Below, in pieces: positions 41,880-52,403 of a stretch of 64,000 nt of DNA. Below the pieces are notes generated by a model that saw only the letters and a list, made by a program, of their open reading frames with translations, did no database searches and was not told the DNA's origin. This DNA comes from Blautia sp. (lineage in GTDB: Bacteria; Bacillota; Clostridia; Lachnospirales; Lachnospiraceae): the NCBI GenBank assembly GCA_030841965.1, contig JAUUSJ010000003.1, positions 14,146 to 78,145 on the forward strand. The letters run 5' to 3'. A program made the translations under genes and the position numbers. The stretch's first letter is position 1, and every line of letters begins with the position of its first letter.

Positions 41880-42926
41880 ATGGCTAAAGTTGCGTTAATT
41901 ACAGGGATTACAGGGCAGGATGGCTCATATTTGGCGGAGTTTTTATTGGAGAAGGGATATGAGGTTCACGGTATTACTCGTCGTGCTTCTATCTCGAATA
42001 CGGCTCGTATTGACCATTTGATGGGGAAGATTACACTTCATGATGGAGATTTATCGGATTCTTCTTCTTTGATACGTATTATCAATATCGTCCAACCGGA
42101 TGAGATTTACAATTTGGCGGCACAGAGTCATGTGCAGGTATCTTTTGATGTTCCAGAGTATTCTGGTGATGTGGATGCCATCGGTGTGCTTCGTATTTTG
42201 GAGGCGGTTCGAGTTTTAAATCTCACGAAGAAGACGAAGGTTTATCAGGCATCTACTTCTGAACTATATGGAAAGGTGGAGGAAGTTCCACAAAGAGAGA
42301 CGACACCATTTCATCCATATAGCCCTTATGCTGTCGCAAAGCAGTATGGTTTTTGGATTACAAAGGAGTATCGAGAGGCGTATGGTATGTTTGCGGTGAA
42401 CGGTATTTTGTTCAATCATGAGTCGGAGCGCCGCGGTGAAAATTTTGTTACAAGAAAGATTACTCTCGCAGCGGGAAGAATTGCCGAGGGCTTGCAAGAC
42501 CATTTAGAGCTTGGAAATATGGATTCTCTTCGTGACTGGGGATATGCCAAGGATTATGTGGAATGTATGTGGCTGATTATGCAGCAAGACGAGCCGGATG
42601 ATTTTGTCATTGCCACGGGCGTACAGCATACTGTCCGTGATTTTACAGAGAAGGCTTTCCAAGCTAATGGTATTACGATTCGCTGGGAGGGCGAAGGCTT
42701 GGATGAGAAGGGTTATGATGTGGAGACAGGAAAAATGCTTGTCTGTGTAAATCCTGCATGGTTTAGACCTACGGATGTAGATAATCTATGGGGTGACCCA
42801 ACGAAGGCAAAGACTGTGCTTGGATGGAATCCACAAAAAACAAGTTATGAGGAGCTCGTGCGTATTATGGCAGAGCATGACCGTGCATTGGCAAAGCAAG
42901 AGAAGGCTATGAGAAAAGTACAATAG
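41880..42926 (+). CDS. gmd: GDP-mannose 4,6-dehydratase
   Basis: A 348-residue short-chain dehydrogenase that converts GDP-mannose to GDP-4-keto-6-deoxymannose, the first step to GDP-L-fucose. Seen directly: NAD site [35 protein letters not shown], the catalytic STSELYG and [13 protein letters not shown] (YxxxK), and [17 protein letters not shown], which is characteristic of Gmd. ATG 41880 is preferred over GTG 41865 because AAGTGAGG lies at the right distance. GC content is higher than in the 11-24 kb operon. fcl and manC follow on the same strand. Confidence 0.95.
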   Translation: MAKVALITGITGQDGSYLAEFLLEKGYEVHGITRRASISNTARIDHLMGKITLHDGDLSDSSSLIRIINIVQPDEIYNLAAQSHVQVSFDVPEYSGDVDAIGVLRILEAVRVLNLTKKTKVYQASTSELYGKVEEVPQRETTPFHPYSPYAVAKQYGFWITKEYREAYGMFAVNGILFNHESERRGENFVTRKITLAAGRIAEGLQDHLELGNMDSLRDWGYAKDYVECMWLIMQQDEPDDFVIATGVQHTVRDFTEKAFQANGITIRWEGEGLDEKGYDVETGKMLVCVNPAWFRPTDVDNLWGDPTKAKTVLGWNPQKTSYEELVRIMAEHDRALAKQEKAMRKVQ

Positions 42927-43025
42927 CAGAAAATATTAGATACTTTTAAATATTAGATGCTTTTATCTGTATAGAAAAGTTTTATGAGAGTTTATACCTG
43001 ATGAAGGGAAAGGAAGGAATAAATC

Positions 43026-43970
43026 ATGATGGAAAAAGATGCAAAGATTTATGTCGCTGGACATCGCGGCATGGTAGGTTCTGCGATTGTCCGTGAGCTT
43101 GAGAGACAGGGATATACGAATATTATTACTAGGACACATAAGGAGCTTGATTTGACAAGACAAGATAAAGTGGAGGAGTTTTTTGCCGCTGAGAAGCCAG
43201 AGTATGTCTTTCTTGCCGCTGCTAAGGTGGGAGGAATTGTCGCTAATCAGAGTGCTTTGGCGGATTTTATGTATGAAAATATGATTCTTGAGATGAATGT
43301 AATTCACTCCGCATGGCAAAATGGCTGTAAAAAGCTTGAGTTTCTCGGCTCGTCTTGTATTTATCCTCGCATGGCTCCACAGCCTATGAAGGAGGATTGT
43401 CTATTGACAAGTGAGCTTGAGAAGACGAATGAGGCATATGCGCTCGCCAAAATCAGTGGATTAAAATACTGTGAGTTTTTAAATAAGCAGTATGGAACGG
43501 ATTATATCAGTGTTATGCCAACGAATTTATACGGTCCAAATGATAATTACCATCCGACACATTCTCATGTACTTCCAGCGTTAATTCGTCGTTTTCATGA
43601 GGCGAAAGAAAGCGGCGCCAAGTTTGTGACATGTTGGGGAGATGGCTCTCCGCTTCGTGAGTTTTTGTATGTGGATGACCTTGCAAATCTCTGTGTATTT
43701 TTGATGAATCATTATTCTGGAGATGAGACAGTCAATGCAGGTACTGGAAAGGAATTGACAATCAAGGAGTTGACAGAGTTGGTGGCGAAGGTAGTTGGAT
43801 ATACAGGAGAGATTCGTTGGGATACAAGTAAGCCAAATGGAACTCCAAGAAAGCTTCTCGATGTTTCTAAGGCGACGAAACTTGGATGGACATATAAGAC
43901 AGAGCTTGAGGAGGGAATTCGCCTATCCTACGAGGATTTCCTTCATAATCCGATGAGAGCAGAGAGATAA
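43026..43970 (+). CDS. fcl: GDP-L-fucose synthase
   Basis: A 314-residue NADPH-dependent epimerase/reductase that turns GDP-4-keto-6-deoxymannose into GDP-L-fucose. [18 protein letters not shown] is the cofactor-binding start, [20 protein letters not shown] and [16 protein letters not shown] hold the catalytic Ser and YxxxK, and [20 protein letters not shown] is specific for this enzyme. AAGGAAGG precedes ATG 43026. It is about 100 bases downstream of gmd and 18 bases before manC, in one supply operon. Confidence 0.95.
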   Translation: MMEKDAKIYVAGHRGMVGSAIVRELERQGYTNIITRTHKELDLTRQDKVEEFFAAEKPEYVFLAAAKVGGIVANQSALADFMYENMILEMNVIHSAWQNGCKKLEFLGSSCIYPRMAPQPMKEDCLLTSELEKTNEAYALAKISGLKYCEFLNKQYGTDYISVMPTNLYGPNDNYHPTHSHVLPALIRRFHEAKESGAKFVTCWGDGSPLREFLYVDDLANLCVFLMNHYSGDETVNAGTGKELTIKELTELVAKVVGYTGEIRWDTSKPNGTPRKLLDVSKATKLGWTYKTELEEGIRLSYEDFLHNPMRAER

Positions 43971-43988
43971 GAGACGGGAGAAAAGAGT

Positions 43989-45299
43989 ATGAATATTGTA
44001 TTATTATCTGGAGGCTCTGGAAAACGATTATGGCCGCTTTCCAACGATATCCGCTCCAAGCAATTTATTAAGATTTTTAAGACAGAAGATGGAGAGTATG
44101 AGTCTATGGTACAGCGCGTCTACCATCAGATTAAGAAGGTGGACAGTGATGCGACTGTGACGATTGCGACTAGCAAGACGCAGGTATCTGCAATTCACAA
44201 TCAGCTTGGAGAAGAAGTGGGAATTTCGATTGAGCCATGTCGCCGTGATACATTTCCAGCGATTGCCTTGGCCTGTGCGTATCTTGTAGATGTACAAAAG
44301 GTTGATCCTGAGGAGTCGGTCGTTATCTGTCCAGTCGACCCGTATGTCGAGGATGATTATTTTGAAATGTTAAAAAAGCTCGGCGAACAGGCGCAAAAAG
44401 GCGAAGCAAATCTCGTCCTTATGGGGATTGAGCCGACTTATCCGTCTGAAAAATATGGCTATATTATTCCTGATAGTACAGATGAGGTTAGCAAAGTCTC
44501 TACCTTTAAGGAAAAGCCAACGCAAGATATCGCCAAGCAGTATATCGAGCATGGGGCATTGTGGAATGGCGGTGTGTTTGCCTATAAGCTCAAATATATA
44601 TTAAAAAAGGCTCATGAGCTAATTGATTTTACCGATTATCAAGATTTATTTGATAAATATGAGACATTACAAAAGATTAGCTTTGACTATGCCGTTGTTG
44701 AGAAGGAAGAAAAGATTCAGGTTATGCGTTTTAAAGGTCAGTGGAAGGACCTTGGTACATGGAATACATTGACAGAGGCGATGGAAGAAAATAGCATTGG
44801 CGATGCCAGGATGAATGAGGAATGCCGTAATGTCCATATCATAAATGAGTTGGGGATTCCTATCTTGGCGATGGGAATGCAGGATGTTGTTATTTCTGCC
44901 AGCCCGGAGGGAATTCTTGTCTCAGACAAACATCAGTCAAGCTATATTAAACCGTATGTGGACGAGATTGACCAGCAGATTATGTTTGCTGAGAAGTCAT
45001 GGGGAAGCTTTCGCGTATTGGATGTAGGGGAGCAAAGCTTGACGATTAAGGTGACTTTAAATCCTGGTCATAGCATGAATTATCACAGTCATAAGCATCG
45101 TGATGAAGCCTGGGTCGTTGTTGTTGGAAATGGACGTACGATTGTGGACGGTATAGAAAGGAAAGTGCAGGTCGGTGATGTGATTACAATGCCAGTGGGG
45201 TGTCGCCATACGGTAGTTGCAGATACAGAGCTGCAGATGATTGAGGTGCAGATTGGTAAGGAGATAAATGTCTATGATAAACAAAAATACTCTCTCTAA
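43989..45299 (+). CDS. manC: Mannose-1-phosphate guanylyltransferase (type II PMI family)
   Basis: A 436-residue enzyme that makes GDP-mannose from mannose 1-phosphate and GTP. The N-terminal transferase domain has LLSGGSGKRLWPLSN (signature GGxGxRLxP), FKEKPTQDIAKQYIEHGALW NGG (two parts) and the usual product-site residues. The last ~100 residues form a cupin like the type II phosphomannose isomerase domain: WGSFRVLDVGEQSLTIKV, NYHSHKHRDEAWVVVVGNG and MPVGCRHTVVADT. The protein is a little shorter than many bifunctional homologues (~470), so isomerase activity is uncertain. It lies between fcl and a phosphohexomutase. Confidence 0.9.
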   Translation: MNIVLLSGGSGKRLWPLSNDIRSKQFIKIFKTEDGEYESMVQRVYHQIKKVDSDATVTIATSKTQVSAIHNQLGEEVGISIEPCRRDTFPAIALACAYLVDVQKVDPEESVVICPVDPYVEDDYFEMLKKLGEQAQKGEANLVLMGIEPTYPSEKYGYIIPDSTDEVSKVSTFKEKPTQDIAKQYIEHGALWNGGVFAYKLKYILKKAHELIDFTDYQDLFDKYETLQKISFDYAVVEKEEKIQVMRFKGQWKDLGTWNTLTEAMEENSIGDARMNEECRNVHIINELGIPILAMGMQDVVISASPEGILVSDKHQSSYIKPYVDEIDQQIMFAEKSWGSFRVLDVGEQSLTIKVTLNPGHSMNYHSHKHRDEAWVVVVGNGRTIVDGIERKVQVGDVITMPVGCRHTVVADTELQMIEVQIGKEINVYDKQKYSL

Positions 45300-45417
45300 T
45301 AGAAATTTCTGCCTGTCCAATCCGGAGAGAGTGAAGAGATGGAAGACATTTAAGAAGACAGAAAATCATAGTAAATACTGCGTTGAGACAGGCAAGATGA
45401 CAGCGGAGGAAGAACAA

Positions 45418-47112
45418 ATGAGACAAAAATTAATAAAGCAATATCAGCGCTGGAAAAAAGAGGCGAGAGCGGATGTCGATATAGTAGAGGAATTAAGAGA
45501 GATGATGGATGATGAGACGAAGCTTGAGGATGCTTTTTACTGCAATTTGACCTTTGGAACTGGCGGATTGCGCGGTGTCATCGGAGCAGGTACAAACCGT
45601 ATGAATATCTATACGGTTGCGAGAGCGTCTCAGGGAGTGGCGGATTATGTGATAAAACATTTTGAGCCAGAAAGACGGAAAATAGCAATCTCCTATGACA
45701 GTCGTATTAAGTCAGATTTATTTGCGAAAGTGGCGGCAGGCGTATTTGTTGCAAATGGTATTTTTGTTTTTCTTTATCCGCAGATAATGCCGACACCTTG
45801 TTTATCTTTTGCCGTGAGAAGTCTAGGCTGTGCAGCTGGAATTATGGTGACAGCATCGCATAATCCAAGTAAGTATAATGGCTATAAAGTTTACGGAGAA
45901 GACGGATGTCAGATTACGACAGAGGCGGCGAGAGAGATATTGGGAGAGATTGAAAAACTGGATATGTTTTCGGATGTGAAGAATTCTGATTTTGAGGATG
46001 GTTTGGCTACGGGAAGGATTTCGTACATAGAAGAAAAGATATATACGGATTTTATTGAGGCGGTTAAGAGAGAATCCGTTTTATTTGGTGAAGAGGTAGA
46101 TAAAAATATCTCCATTGTATATAGTCCGTTAAATGGAACGGGATTAAATCCAGTGACGAGAACTCTGCGAGAAATGGGATATACGAATATTACTGTGGTG
46201 GATGAGCAAAGAGAGCCAGATGGAAATTTCCCGACCTGCCCACGTCCGAATCCAGAAGAAAAAGAGGCGATGGCTCTTGGTATAGAATATGCCAAGAGAT
46301 ATCATGCGGATTTATTGCTTGCCACTGACCCAGACTGTGACCGTGTCGGTATTGCAGTAAAGGGTAGAGATGGAGAGTATGTTTTACTTTCTGCGAATGA
46401 GACAGGAGTATTATTATTTGATTATATTTGTAGTCAGCGAGTAAAGCATGGCAATCTGCCAGATGAGCCGGTTATGATGAAGACGATTGTAACGACGGAT
46501 ATGGGAGAGCAGATAGCGAGGCATTATGGTGTAAAGACAGTGAATGTCTTAACTGGATTTAAGTTTATCGGGGAACAGATTGGAGTTTTAGAAAAACAAG
46601 GAAGAGAAGAGAGTTATATTTTTGGTTTTGAGGAGAGCTATGGATATTTGTCTGGTACATATGTTCGAGATAAAGACGGGGTGAATGCCGCCTATTTGAT
46701 ATGTGAGATGTTTAGTTATTATGCGACGCGGGGGATTTCTCTGCTCGATAAACTGGATGAACTATATGATAGATATGGATTTTATTTGAATACTTTGCAT
46801 TGCTATGAGTTTGAGGGAGCGACTGGTTTTGATAAAATGCAAAGGATTATGGGAAGCTTTCGAGAGGGGATAGAGAGCTTTGGAGGAAGGAAAGTCATTG
46901 AAATATTGGATTATAGTAAGGGAATAGAGCATTTGCCAAAATCAAATGTAGTGAAGTTTTTGTTGGAGCAAAACTGCTCTGTAGTCGTTCGACCTTCGGG
47001 TACGGAGCCGAAATTGAAGATATATGTTTCGGTTAATGCTAAGAATAGAAAGAAGGCTTTGGAGTTGGAGACGGAGGTTATGGCAGAAGTTGAGAGGATG
47101 TTAGAAGCTTAG
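45418..47112 (+). CDS. Phosphoglucomutase/phosphomannomutase
   Basis: A 564-residue alpha-D-phosphohexomutase. GIMVTASHNPSKYNGYKVYG contains the phosphoserine, ATDPDCDRVG the metal-binding loop, FGFEESYGYLSGTYVRDKDG the sugar-binding loop, and RPSGTEPKLKIYVSV the phosphate-binding site. It would supply mannose 1-phosphate to manC, or glucose 1-phosphate. ATG 45418 is chosen because GGAGGAAG lies at the right distance and homologues begin near the KxYxRWxxxA segment; the longer frame back to 45268 overlaps manC. It is the last gene of the sugar-nucleotide operon. Confidence 0.92.
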   Translation: MRQKLIKQYQRWKKEARADVDIVEELREMMDDETKLEDAFYCNLTFGTGGLRGVIGAGTNRMNIYTVARASQGVADYVIKHFEPERRKIAISYDSRIKSDLFAKVAAGVFVANGIFVFLYPQIMPTPCLSFAVRSLGCAAGIMVTASHNPSKYNGYKVYGEDGCQITTEAAREILGEIEKLDMFSDVKNSDFEDGLATGRISYIEEKIYTDFIEAVKRESVLFGEEVDKNISIVYSPLNGTGLNPVTRTLREMGYTNITVVDEQREPDGNFPTCPRPNPEEKEAMALGIEYAKRYHADLLLATDPDCDRVGIAVKGRDGEYVLLSANETGVLLFDYICSQRVKHGNLPDEPVMMKTIVTTDMGEQIARHYGVKTVNVLTGFKFIGEQIGVLEKQGREESYIFGFEESYGYLSGTYVRDKDGVNAAYLICEMFSYYATRGISLLDKLDELYDRYGFYLNTLHCYEFEGATGFDKMQRIMGSFREGIESFGGRKVIEILDYSKGIEHLPKSNVVKFLLEQNCSVVVRPSGTEPKLKIYVSVNAKNRKKALELETEVMAEVERMLEA

Positions 47113-47439
47113 CTTTGACAGGCAGAAGCGGAAAGTGTTTATAATCTGTGATTGAAAAATATTGAAAAAGGTATTAAAAGCATCTATTAGATTCGTCTGT
47201 ATGGATGCTTTTTTTCTTTTTATATTGTTTGTATACAGTATGATGCTTTGCCGAGGATATTTTTCGGAAGTATTCAAAAGATGGTTTAGTTGAAATATTT
47301 GTAGTAAATAGTTAAAATAGCTTGTATGAGTTATCCTATATATGATATGATGAAAGAAAAAATTGGAAATATTAACGAGAAAATGTCGTTTTCTTGATGA
47401 TAGTTCATTTTATAGGATAAAAAGGAGATATAAAATAAT
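47113..47439 (+). other. Intergenic region with terminator
   Basis: No gene is seen in these ~330 bases. A terminator lies at 47176-47219. The remainder is AT-rich and probably contains the promoter of the next gene: TTGTATGAGTT...TATATATGATATGATG lies near 47310-47350. Confidence 0.5.
47176..47219 (+). terminator. Rho-independent terminator of the gmd operon
   Basis: AAAAGCATC (47176-47184) pairs with GATGCTTTT (47204-47212), followed by more T. The stem is nine pairs and the loop 19 bases. Confidence 0.7.
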
Positions 47440-49200
47440 ATGCTAGGATATCAATTAAAAATAACAATTAAGAATAGTCATCCACCTATCTGGCGAAGGG
47501 TTATTGTTCCAGGTCGTATTACATTTTTTGATCTGGATGATATTATAGAAGCTTTATTTGGATGGACACATTCCCATATGTTTGCTTTTTATTTCAGAGA
47601 TTATGACATGGAGTTTACTGGAGCGCCGATAAAAGATGATGAGAGTAATGCATATGAATGCATTGATGATTGGATGGAAGAGGGAGAGCGCTTTTCCTAT
47701 ACATACGATTTTGGCGATGATTGGGAACATATAGTTGAGGTGGAGAAGATTCTTGATTATGATGAACGTTATCCAAAAGTAATCAAGTCAAAAGGTCCTA
47801 ATATGATTGAAGACTGTGGCGGTTTATGGGGATTTTATGAGATTGCAAATGAAGCGGATTCTTTTGATATAAAGAAGATGAATGAGGAGTTTGAAACTTG
47901 GAATTTACCGGAAACAGATGAAGATAATATATTGATGGATGATATGCTGATGGGAGATCTTTCGATGGATGTTGAGTTACCAGAAAAATGGAGTTCTCTA
48001 ATGGATGATATGATGGATGATATAATGAGTGGTAATCTCGAGCCGGTTTTAGAGAAAATGAAAATGTTTGAGGATGAAATTCGAGAGCAGCTTCCTGTCA
48101 GTGAGAGTCTGGAAGATGTCTTTTATAAGTATAAAAAAGATGAATTAAAGGAACTTGCAAAAATTATTGGTTTGGTTGGATATAGCAGGTGGAATAAAAG
48201 AGAACTGGCACAACATATAAAAAACAGTCTTCTTTCGGATGATGTTATGAAAAGGGTTTTCAGAAAATCCACAGAGAATGAAATCCGTACATTTTGGAAT
48301 GCGATAGAAAAAAATGGAGCGACAGTTCCAGAAAATGTGGTAGTGGATTCTGCATTGCTTATTAATTATGGAGAATATAATGAAGAACATTGGTTTTATC
48401 AAGTTCCAATCGATGTTCAAGAAAAATGTAGAGAAATCTTTACTCCAGAATTTCAACAGGAATTAAATGAGAAATATGATTTCGTGAAATGTTTTGATGC
48501 AGCGATTTATTTATACGGTGTGATTTCAATTGATAAATTTACAGAGATATATAATCATTATGAGCAGAAAGATATGACAAAGAGCCAGATAAAAGAATGG
48601 ATAAATAAGTATATCGAAGAGGCACCATATATTATCAAGGGCGATTTGATGATGGATGAAGAGCTTGTAGAGAGAGAGTTATATAAAGAAGCGATGAAAC
48701 GACAGGAGAAATATACATACTATATTCCAGAAGATATAGAAGAATTTTTAGGATATGGTATGTATCAGTGCCAAGAACCAGATGAGAATCTAGAGTTTCT
48801 TATTCCATATTTTCAAGAAAAGTATCATAAGACAGAGGCTGATGCAGTTAGGATATTTTTTATGCTCCAAGATGGAATTCGTATGAATGCTACGGATGAG
48901 GAATTGGTTGCGGCGTTAATGGAAATGGGATGTGAGATTTCATCACAAAAGAAGGCAAGAGAAGTATTGAACCATATCCATAAAATGAGAAAATATACGA
49001 GAGTATGGGATTTCAAAGGTCATACTTGGCAGGAAGTGCAAGGCGAGACGAATAAGAGAGGGGCAGGATTCGGTGGCGAGAATAATAAGATTATTCCATT
49101 TCCTTCCAATCCATCTAAGAAATTATATCCAAATGACCCATGTCCCTGCGGAAGTGGAAAAAAATACAAACATTGTTGTGGAAGAAATAAAAAGAAGTAA
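47440..49200 (+). CDS. pRiA4b ORF-3-like protein with SEC-C zinc motif
   Basis: A 586-residue protein. The first ~170 residues match the plasmid pRiA4b ORF-3 family: YQLKITIKNSHPPIWRRVIV, DDIIEALFGWTHSHMFAFYF and SYTYDFGDDWEHIVEVEKIL. The middle is acidic and helical with no recognised domain; a segment near 225-260 (YKKDELKELAKIIGLVGYSR WNKRELAQHI, two parts) looks like a SAP- or Rho-N-like DNA- or RNA-binding helix pair. The end, NDPCPCGSGKKYKHCCGRNK, is a SEC-C zinc motif. The family often accompanies mobile DNA but its role is unknown. A strong ribosome site (AAGGAGAT) precedes the ATG. Confidence 0.85.
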   Translation: MLGYQLKITIKNSHPPIWRRVIVPGRITFFDLDDIIEALFGWTHSHMFAFYFRDYDMEFTGAPIKDDESNAYECIDDWMEEGERFSYTYDFGDDWEHIVEVEKILDYDERYPKVIKSKGPNMIEDCGGLWGFYEIANEADSFDIKKMNEEFETWNLPETDEDNILMDDMLMGDLSMDVELPEKWSSLMDDMMDDIMSGNLEPVLEKMKMFEDEIREQLPVSESLEDVFYKYKKDELKELAKIIGLVGYSRWNKRELAQHIKNSLLSDDVMKRVFRKSTENEIRTFWNAIEKNGATVPENVVVDSALLINYGEYNEEHWFYQVPIDVQEKCREIFTPEFQQELNEKYDFVKCFDAAIYLYGVISIDKFTEIYNHYEQKDMTKSQIKEWINKYIEEAPYIIKGDLMMDEELVERELYKEAMKRQEKYTYYIPEDIEEFLGYGMYQCQEPDENLEFLIPYFQEKYHKTEADAVRIFFMLQDGIRMNATDEELVAALMEMGCEISSQKKAREVLNHIHKMRKYTRVWDFKGHTWQEVQGETNKRGAGFGGENNKIIPFPSNPSKKLYPNDPCPCGSGKKYKHCCGRNKKK

Positions 49201-49267
49201 TGGGAGGAGTTTTTGAGAGTAAAGAATAATCTAATGCCAAATCATTTTTAGAAGATGTCGGGAAATA

Positions 49268-49328
49268 AAAATCTCAGATCAGATATAGATAGTCTAAAAA
49301 GTTTGATACTATATCTGATTGAGATTTT
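49268..49328. terminator. Bidirectional terminator between convergent genes
   Basis: AAAATCTCA-GATCAGATATAG at the left pairs with its complement ending TCTGATTGAGATTTT at the right, with one bulged base. T-rich sequence follows in both directions. It separates the SEC-C gene from the minus-strand P-type ATPase. Confidence 0.75.
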
Positions 49329-49374
49329 ATATTTTCTGATATTTTTTTGCTTTATTTATCTTAATCCGTTTTAT

Positions 49375-51990
49375 TTAATGATAATGTCGGATAAGTCCCA
49401 AAGCTTTGGATAACTCCATAATCACAACTGGTGTTAAAATCAATCCCAGACCGATTAGGTAGAGAGTGAGAGGAAGGCGAATTAAGCCAAATAATGTGGA
49501 TAATGGAGTAAACAGTACTAGCAATACAAGGAGTGTGGAGATAAGGGCAGCTCCGTTAAGCTTGGAATTGGTGAAAATTCCAATTTGGAATAGGGAATGT
49601 ATAGAGCGCATATTAAACGCCTGAACAACCTGGGATAATGCCAATACCATAAAAGTCAGAGTTTGCCCGCCCTTTAATTGTCCGGTCATATTTTCACCGA
49701 TATAAAAAGCAAGTAAGGATAATGCACCAAACATAAAGCCCTGTAAAATAATTTGAACGCCAAAGCCGTGAGCGAATATGCTTTCGTCTTTGGCTTTTGG
49801 TTTTTGGTCCATGATGTCTTTCTCCACTGGCTCCATGCCAAGAGCGATAGCAGGCAGACTGTCGGTCACTAGGTTAATCCATAAAAGTTGCATGGATAGT
49901 AATGGGGATTTATGCCATAAAAGCATTGCCACAAATACGGTGATGACCTCACCGATATTGGTGCCTAGCAGAAAGCCCACTACTTTTTTGATATTTGCGT
50001 AGATGCCTCGCCCTTCCCTGACTGCGTCCACGATTGTGGCAAAATTATCGTCTGTCAATGTCATATCAGCTGCGCCCTTTGCGACATCAGTGCCTGTAAT
50101 GCCCATGGCACAGCCGATATCGGCGGCTTTTAGAGCTGGCGCATCGTTTACTCCGTCTCCAGTCATGGAGACTACCTGCCCTTTGCGCTGCCAAGCCTTG
50201 ACAATGCGGATTTTATTTTCTGGAGATACACGGGCGTAGACATGAATATTTTCAATTTGTTCGTCTAGCTCGGAGTCGGTCATAGCATCCAACTCGGCGC
50301 CGGTAATGGCCTTTCCGCCGTCTGGCAAAATACCGAGCTGACTTGCGATGGCTGAGGCGGTGACGATATGGTCTCCGGTAATCATGATAGGTCGAATTCC
50401 CGCCCTGCGGCAAGTGGCAACAGCAGCCTTCGCCTCTGGTCTAGGTGGGTCAATCATACCCATAAGTCCCATAAATATCAGATTATTTTCTAATTCATCT
50501 GGGGTTGGACTTTCAGGGATAAGGTCTATTTCTTTGTATGCCACAGCTAGAACTCGAAGAGCATCCTCACTCATCGTCTGATTCATCTGTTTGGCAGTTT
50601 CTAAGTTGCCTGCGATACAAAGAGGAGCCATCACATCGAAGGCACCTTTTACGATAACGATGTTTTTACCGTGGATGCGATTGATCGTAGTCATTCGCTT
50701 GCGGTCGGAGTCAAATGGGATTTCTGCCAGACGAGGATATTTTTTATTTAGTTCATCTTTTTGTAATCCATTTTTATGGGCAGCTAATATAATCGAGGTT
50801 TCAGTAGGGTCTCCGATATGTTGTTCTTCTTCGCCGTCAAAGATAATATTGCCGTCGCTGCAGAGAACACCAAAGGTAAGTAGCTTCTTGATATCTTCGG
50901 AGTTCTTCGTGGTGATATCTTCTATCTTATCTACGCCGTCTAAATATGCTTTTATTAATGTCATGCGATTTTGGGTGAGCGTCCCTGTTTTATCAGAACA
51001 GATGATGGATGCGCTGCCCAGAGTCTCGACGGCGGGAAGGCGACGGATGATGGCATTTTTCTTGACCATTCGCTGTACACCGATAGAAAGCACGATCGTT
51101 ACGATGGCAGGTAAGCCTTCTGGGATGGCGGATACGGCCAAGGAGACGGCAGTCATAAAGATTTCGAGAGCAGGAATACCGTTTAGAATACCTACTACGA
51201 AAATAATAGCGCAAGCTGCCAATGCTAAGAGACCTAAGTATTTTCCAAGGTCTGCCAGTTTCTTTTGTAGGGGTGTCTGTCCGTCCTCCTCATTTTCTAG
51301 GAGATTTGCAATTTTTCCCATCTCTGTATTCATACCAGTATCGGTGATTATGGCGGTAGCAGTTCCGTAGGTAATGGAACAACCAGAAAAGACCATATTA
51401 TTGCGGTCGCCTAGGGAAGCTTTCTCATCGACGATACTATCTGCGTCCTTCTCAGACGGAACGGACTCTCCTGTCAATGCGGATTCCTCGCTTTTTAGGT
51501 TGGCGCTATGCAGTAATCTCGCATCAGCAGGGATGAAATCGCCCGCCTCTAAGTGAATGATATCGCCGGGAACTAGATTTTCGGCGTCAATTATCTCTTC
51601 TTTGCCGTCTCGAAGAACTCTTGCGTGAGGGGCAGATAGGGTCTTTAATGCGTCTAATGCTTTCTCTGCCTTACTTTCTTGCATAACACCCATGATGGCG
51701 TTTAAGATAATAATAAGTAAAATTAAAATTGGCTCAAAGAAATCCTTTGCGTTTCCCTCCATGCAGGCGATGGCGAAGGAGATGACTGCGGCTATGATTA
51801 GGATTAAAATCATGACATCCTTAAATTGTTCACAAAATCTCTGAAAATTTGTTTTCTTCTTTTTTTCCCGCAACTTGTTTTTTCCGTACTGTTTTTGGAT
51901 TTCTTCGACCTGCTTTTCGGTTAGACCGGTAGTGATATTGGAATTTAATTCCTGCACAGCGGTCTCCTTAGATAAACTGTAAAATTTCAA
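49375..51990 (-). CDS. Type II P-type cation ATPase (calcium-transporter-like)
   Basis: An 871-residue membrane pump. From the N-terminus: a cation-ATPase N domain (SLSKETAVQELNSNITTGLT), two helices, the actuator motif LTGESVPSEKD, helices with SAIPEGLPAIVTIVLS (the PEGL ion-binding helix), phosphorylation site CSDKTGTLTQNRM, hinge TGDGVNDAPALKAADIG, and C-terminal helices with LLWINLVTDSLPAIALGMEP. These match PMCA/SERCA-type calcium (possibly manganese) exporters. TTG 51990 is chosen as start because TGGAGG lies seven bases upstream and the protein then begins MKFYSLSKE; a longer frame to 52092 runs through a hairpin repeat. It is a single-gene unit. Confidence 0.9.
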   Translation of the reverse strand: MKFYSLSKETAVQELNSNITTGLTEKQVEEIQKQYGKNKLREKKKKTNFQRFCEQFKDVMILILIIAAVISFAIACMEGNAKDFFEPILILLIIILNAIMGVMQESKAEKALDALKTLSAPHARVLRDGKEEIIDAENLVPGDIIHLEAGDFIPADARLLHSANLKSEESALTGESVPSEKDADSIVDEKASLGDRNNMVFSGCSITYGTATAIITDTGMNTEMGKIANLLENEEDGQTPLQKKLADLGKYLGLLALAACAIIFVVGILNGIPALEIFMTAVSLAVSAIPEGLPAIVTIVLSIGVQRMVKKNAIIRRLPAVETLGSASIICSDKTGTLTQNRMTLIKAYLDGVDKIEDITTKNSEDIKKLLTFGVLCSDGNIIFDGEEEQHIGDPTETSIILAAHKNGLQKDELNKKYPRLAEIPFDSDRKRMTTINRIHGKNIVIVKGAFDVMAPLCIAGNLETAKQMNQTMSEDALRVLAVAYKEIDLIPESPTPDELENNLIFMGLMGMIDPPRPEAKAAVATCRRAGIRPIMITGDHIVTASAIASQLGILPDGGKAITGAELDAMTDSELDEQIENIHVYARVSPENKIRIVKAWQRKGQVVSMTGDGVNDAPALKAADIGCAMGITGTDVAKGAADMTLTDDNFATIVDAVREGRGIYANIKKVVGFLLGTNIGEVITVFVAMLLWHKSPLLSMQLLWINLVTDSLPAIALGMEPVEKDIMDQKPKAKDESIFAHGFGVQIILQGFMFGALSLLAFYIGENMTGQLKGGQTLTFMVLALSQVVQAFNMRSIHSLFQIGIFTNSKLNGAALISTLLVLLVLFTPLSTLFGLIRLPLTLYLIGLGLILTPVVIMELSKALGLIRHYH

Positions 51991-52160
51991 AAGCGATACC
52001 TCCAGTCTGCTATGAAATATAATGATGTTGGGGTCAAAATGTCTTTTGCCCCCCTTTGATACCAGATTGCTCCGCACAATGTGCTCTCGCAATCCTCGAG
52101 TTCAAAAATCCTCTTGCAAGCAAGCTCGCATTGGATTTTAGACCTTTTGAACCTGGTATT
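51991..52160 (-). promoter_or_regulatory. Structured leader of the P-type ATPase gene
   Basis: On the minus strand three hairpins precede the gene: GTTCAA...TTGAAC with AAATCC/GGATTT inside (about 52098-52152); GATTGC...GCAATC with GCACA/TGTGC inside (52065-52094); and GGGG...CAAAAGACATTTTG...CCCC (about 52030-52055). The second is shared with 39736-39767. Metal-responsive leader control is possible but unproven; no known riboswitch signature was recognised. Confidence 0.45.
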
Positions 52161-52403
52161 ATATAATTAGTTTTGTATCATTAAGAATATCTTATAATTG
52201 CCAAAAAAACAAGGGAAATGGACAGATTCATTTAAGTGGTGATGAAAAATTCACAAATTTATCAAAATTTTATCATATCTTATCGGTATAATTTATGCGA
52301 ATATAGATGGCGATGATAGAGAGGATGGGGATGATGGAGTAAAGCAATCGGATTTTTCTTATCATTGCCAGTAGATAAGTTAGTTTAGGGAGATAAATAA
52401 GTA

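Noticed and set aside
45268..45417. 50-residue N-terminal extension of the phosphohexomutase
   Set aside because: It overlaps manC, lacks family similarity, and a good ribosome site supports ATG 45418.
50591..51370. 259-residue plus-strand ORF
   Set aside because: It lies antisense to the conserved core of the P-type ATPase, whose motifs (DKTGT, PEGL) are on the minus strand.
51991..52092. 34-residue N-terminal extension of the P-type ATPase
   Set aside because: It is encoded by a hairpin-rich leader; TGGAGG precedes TTG 51990, where family similarity starts.
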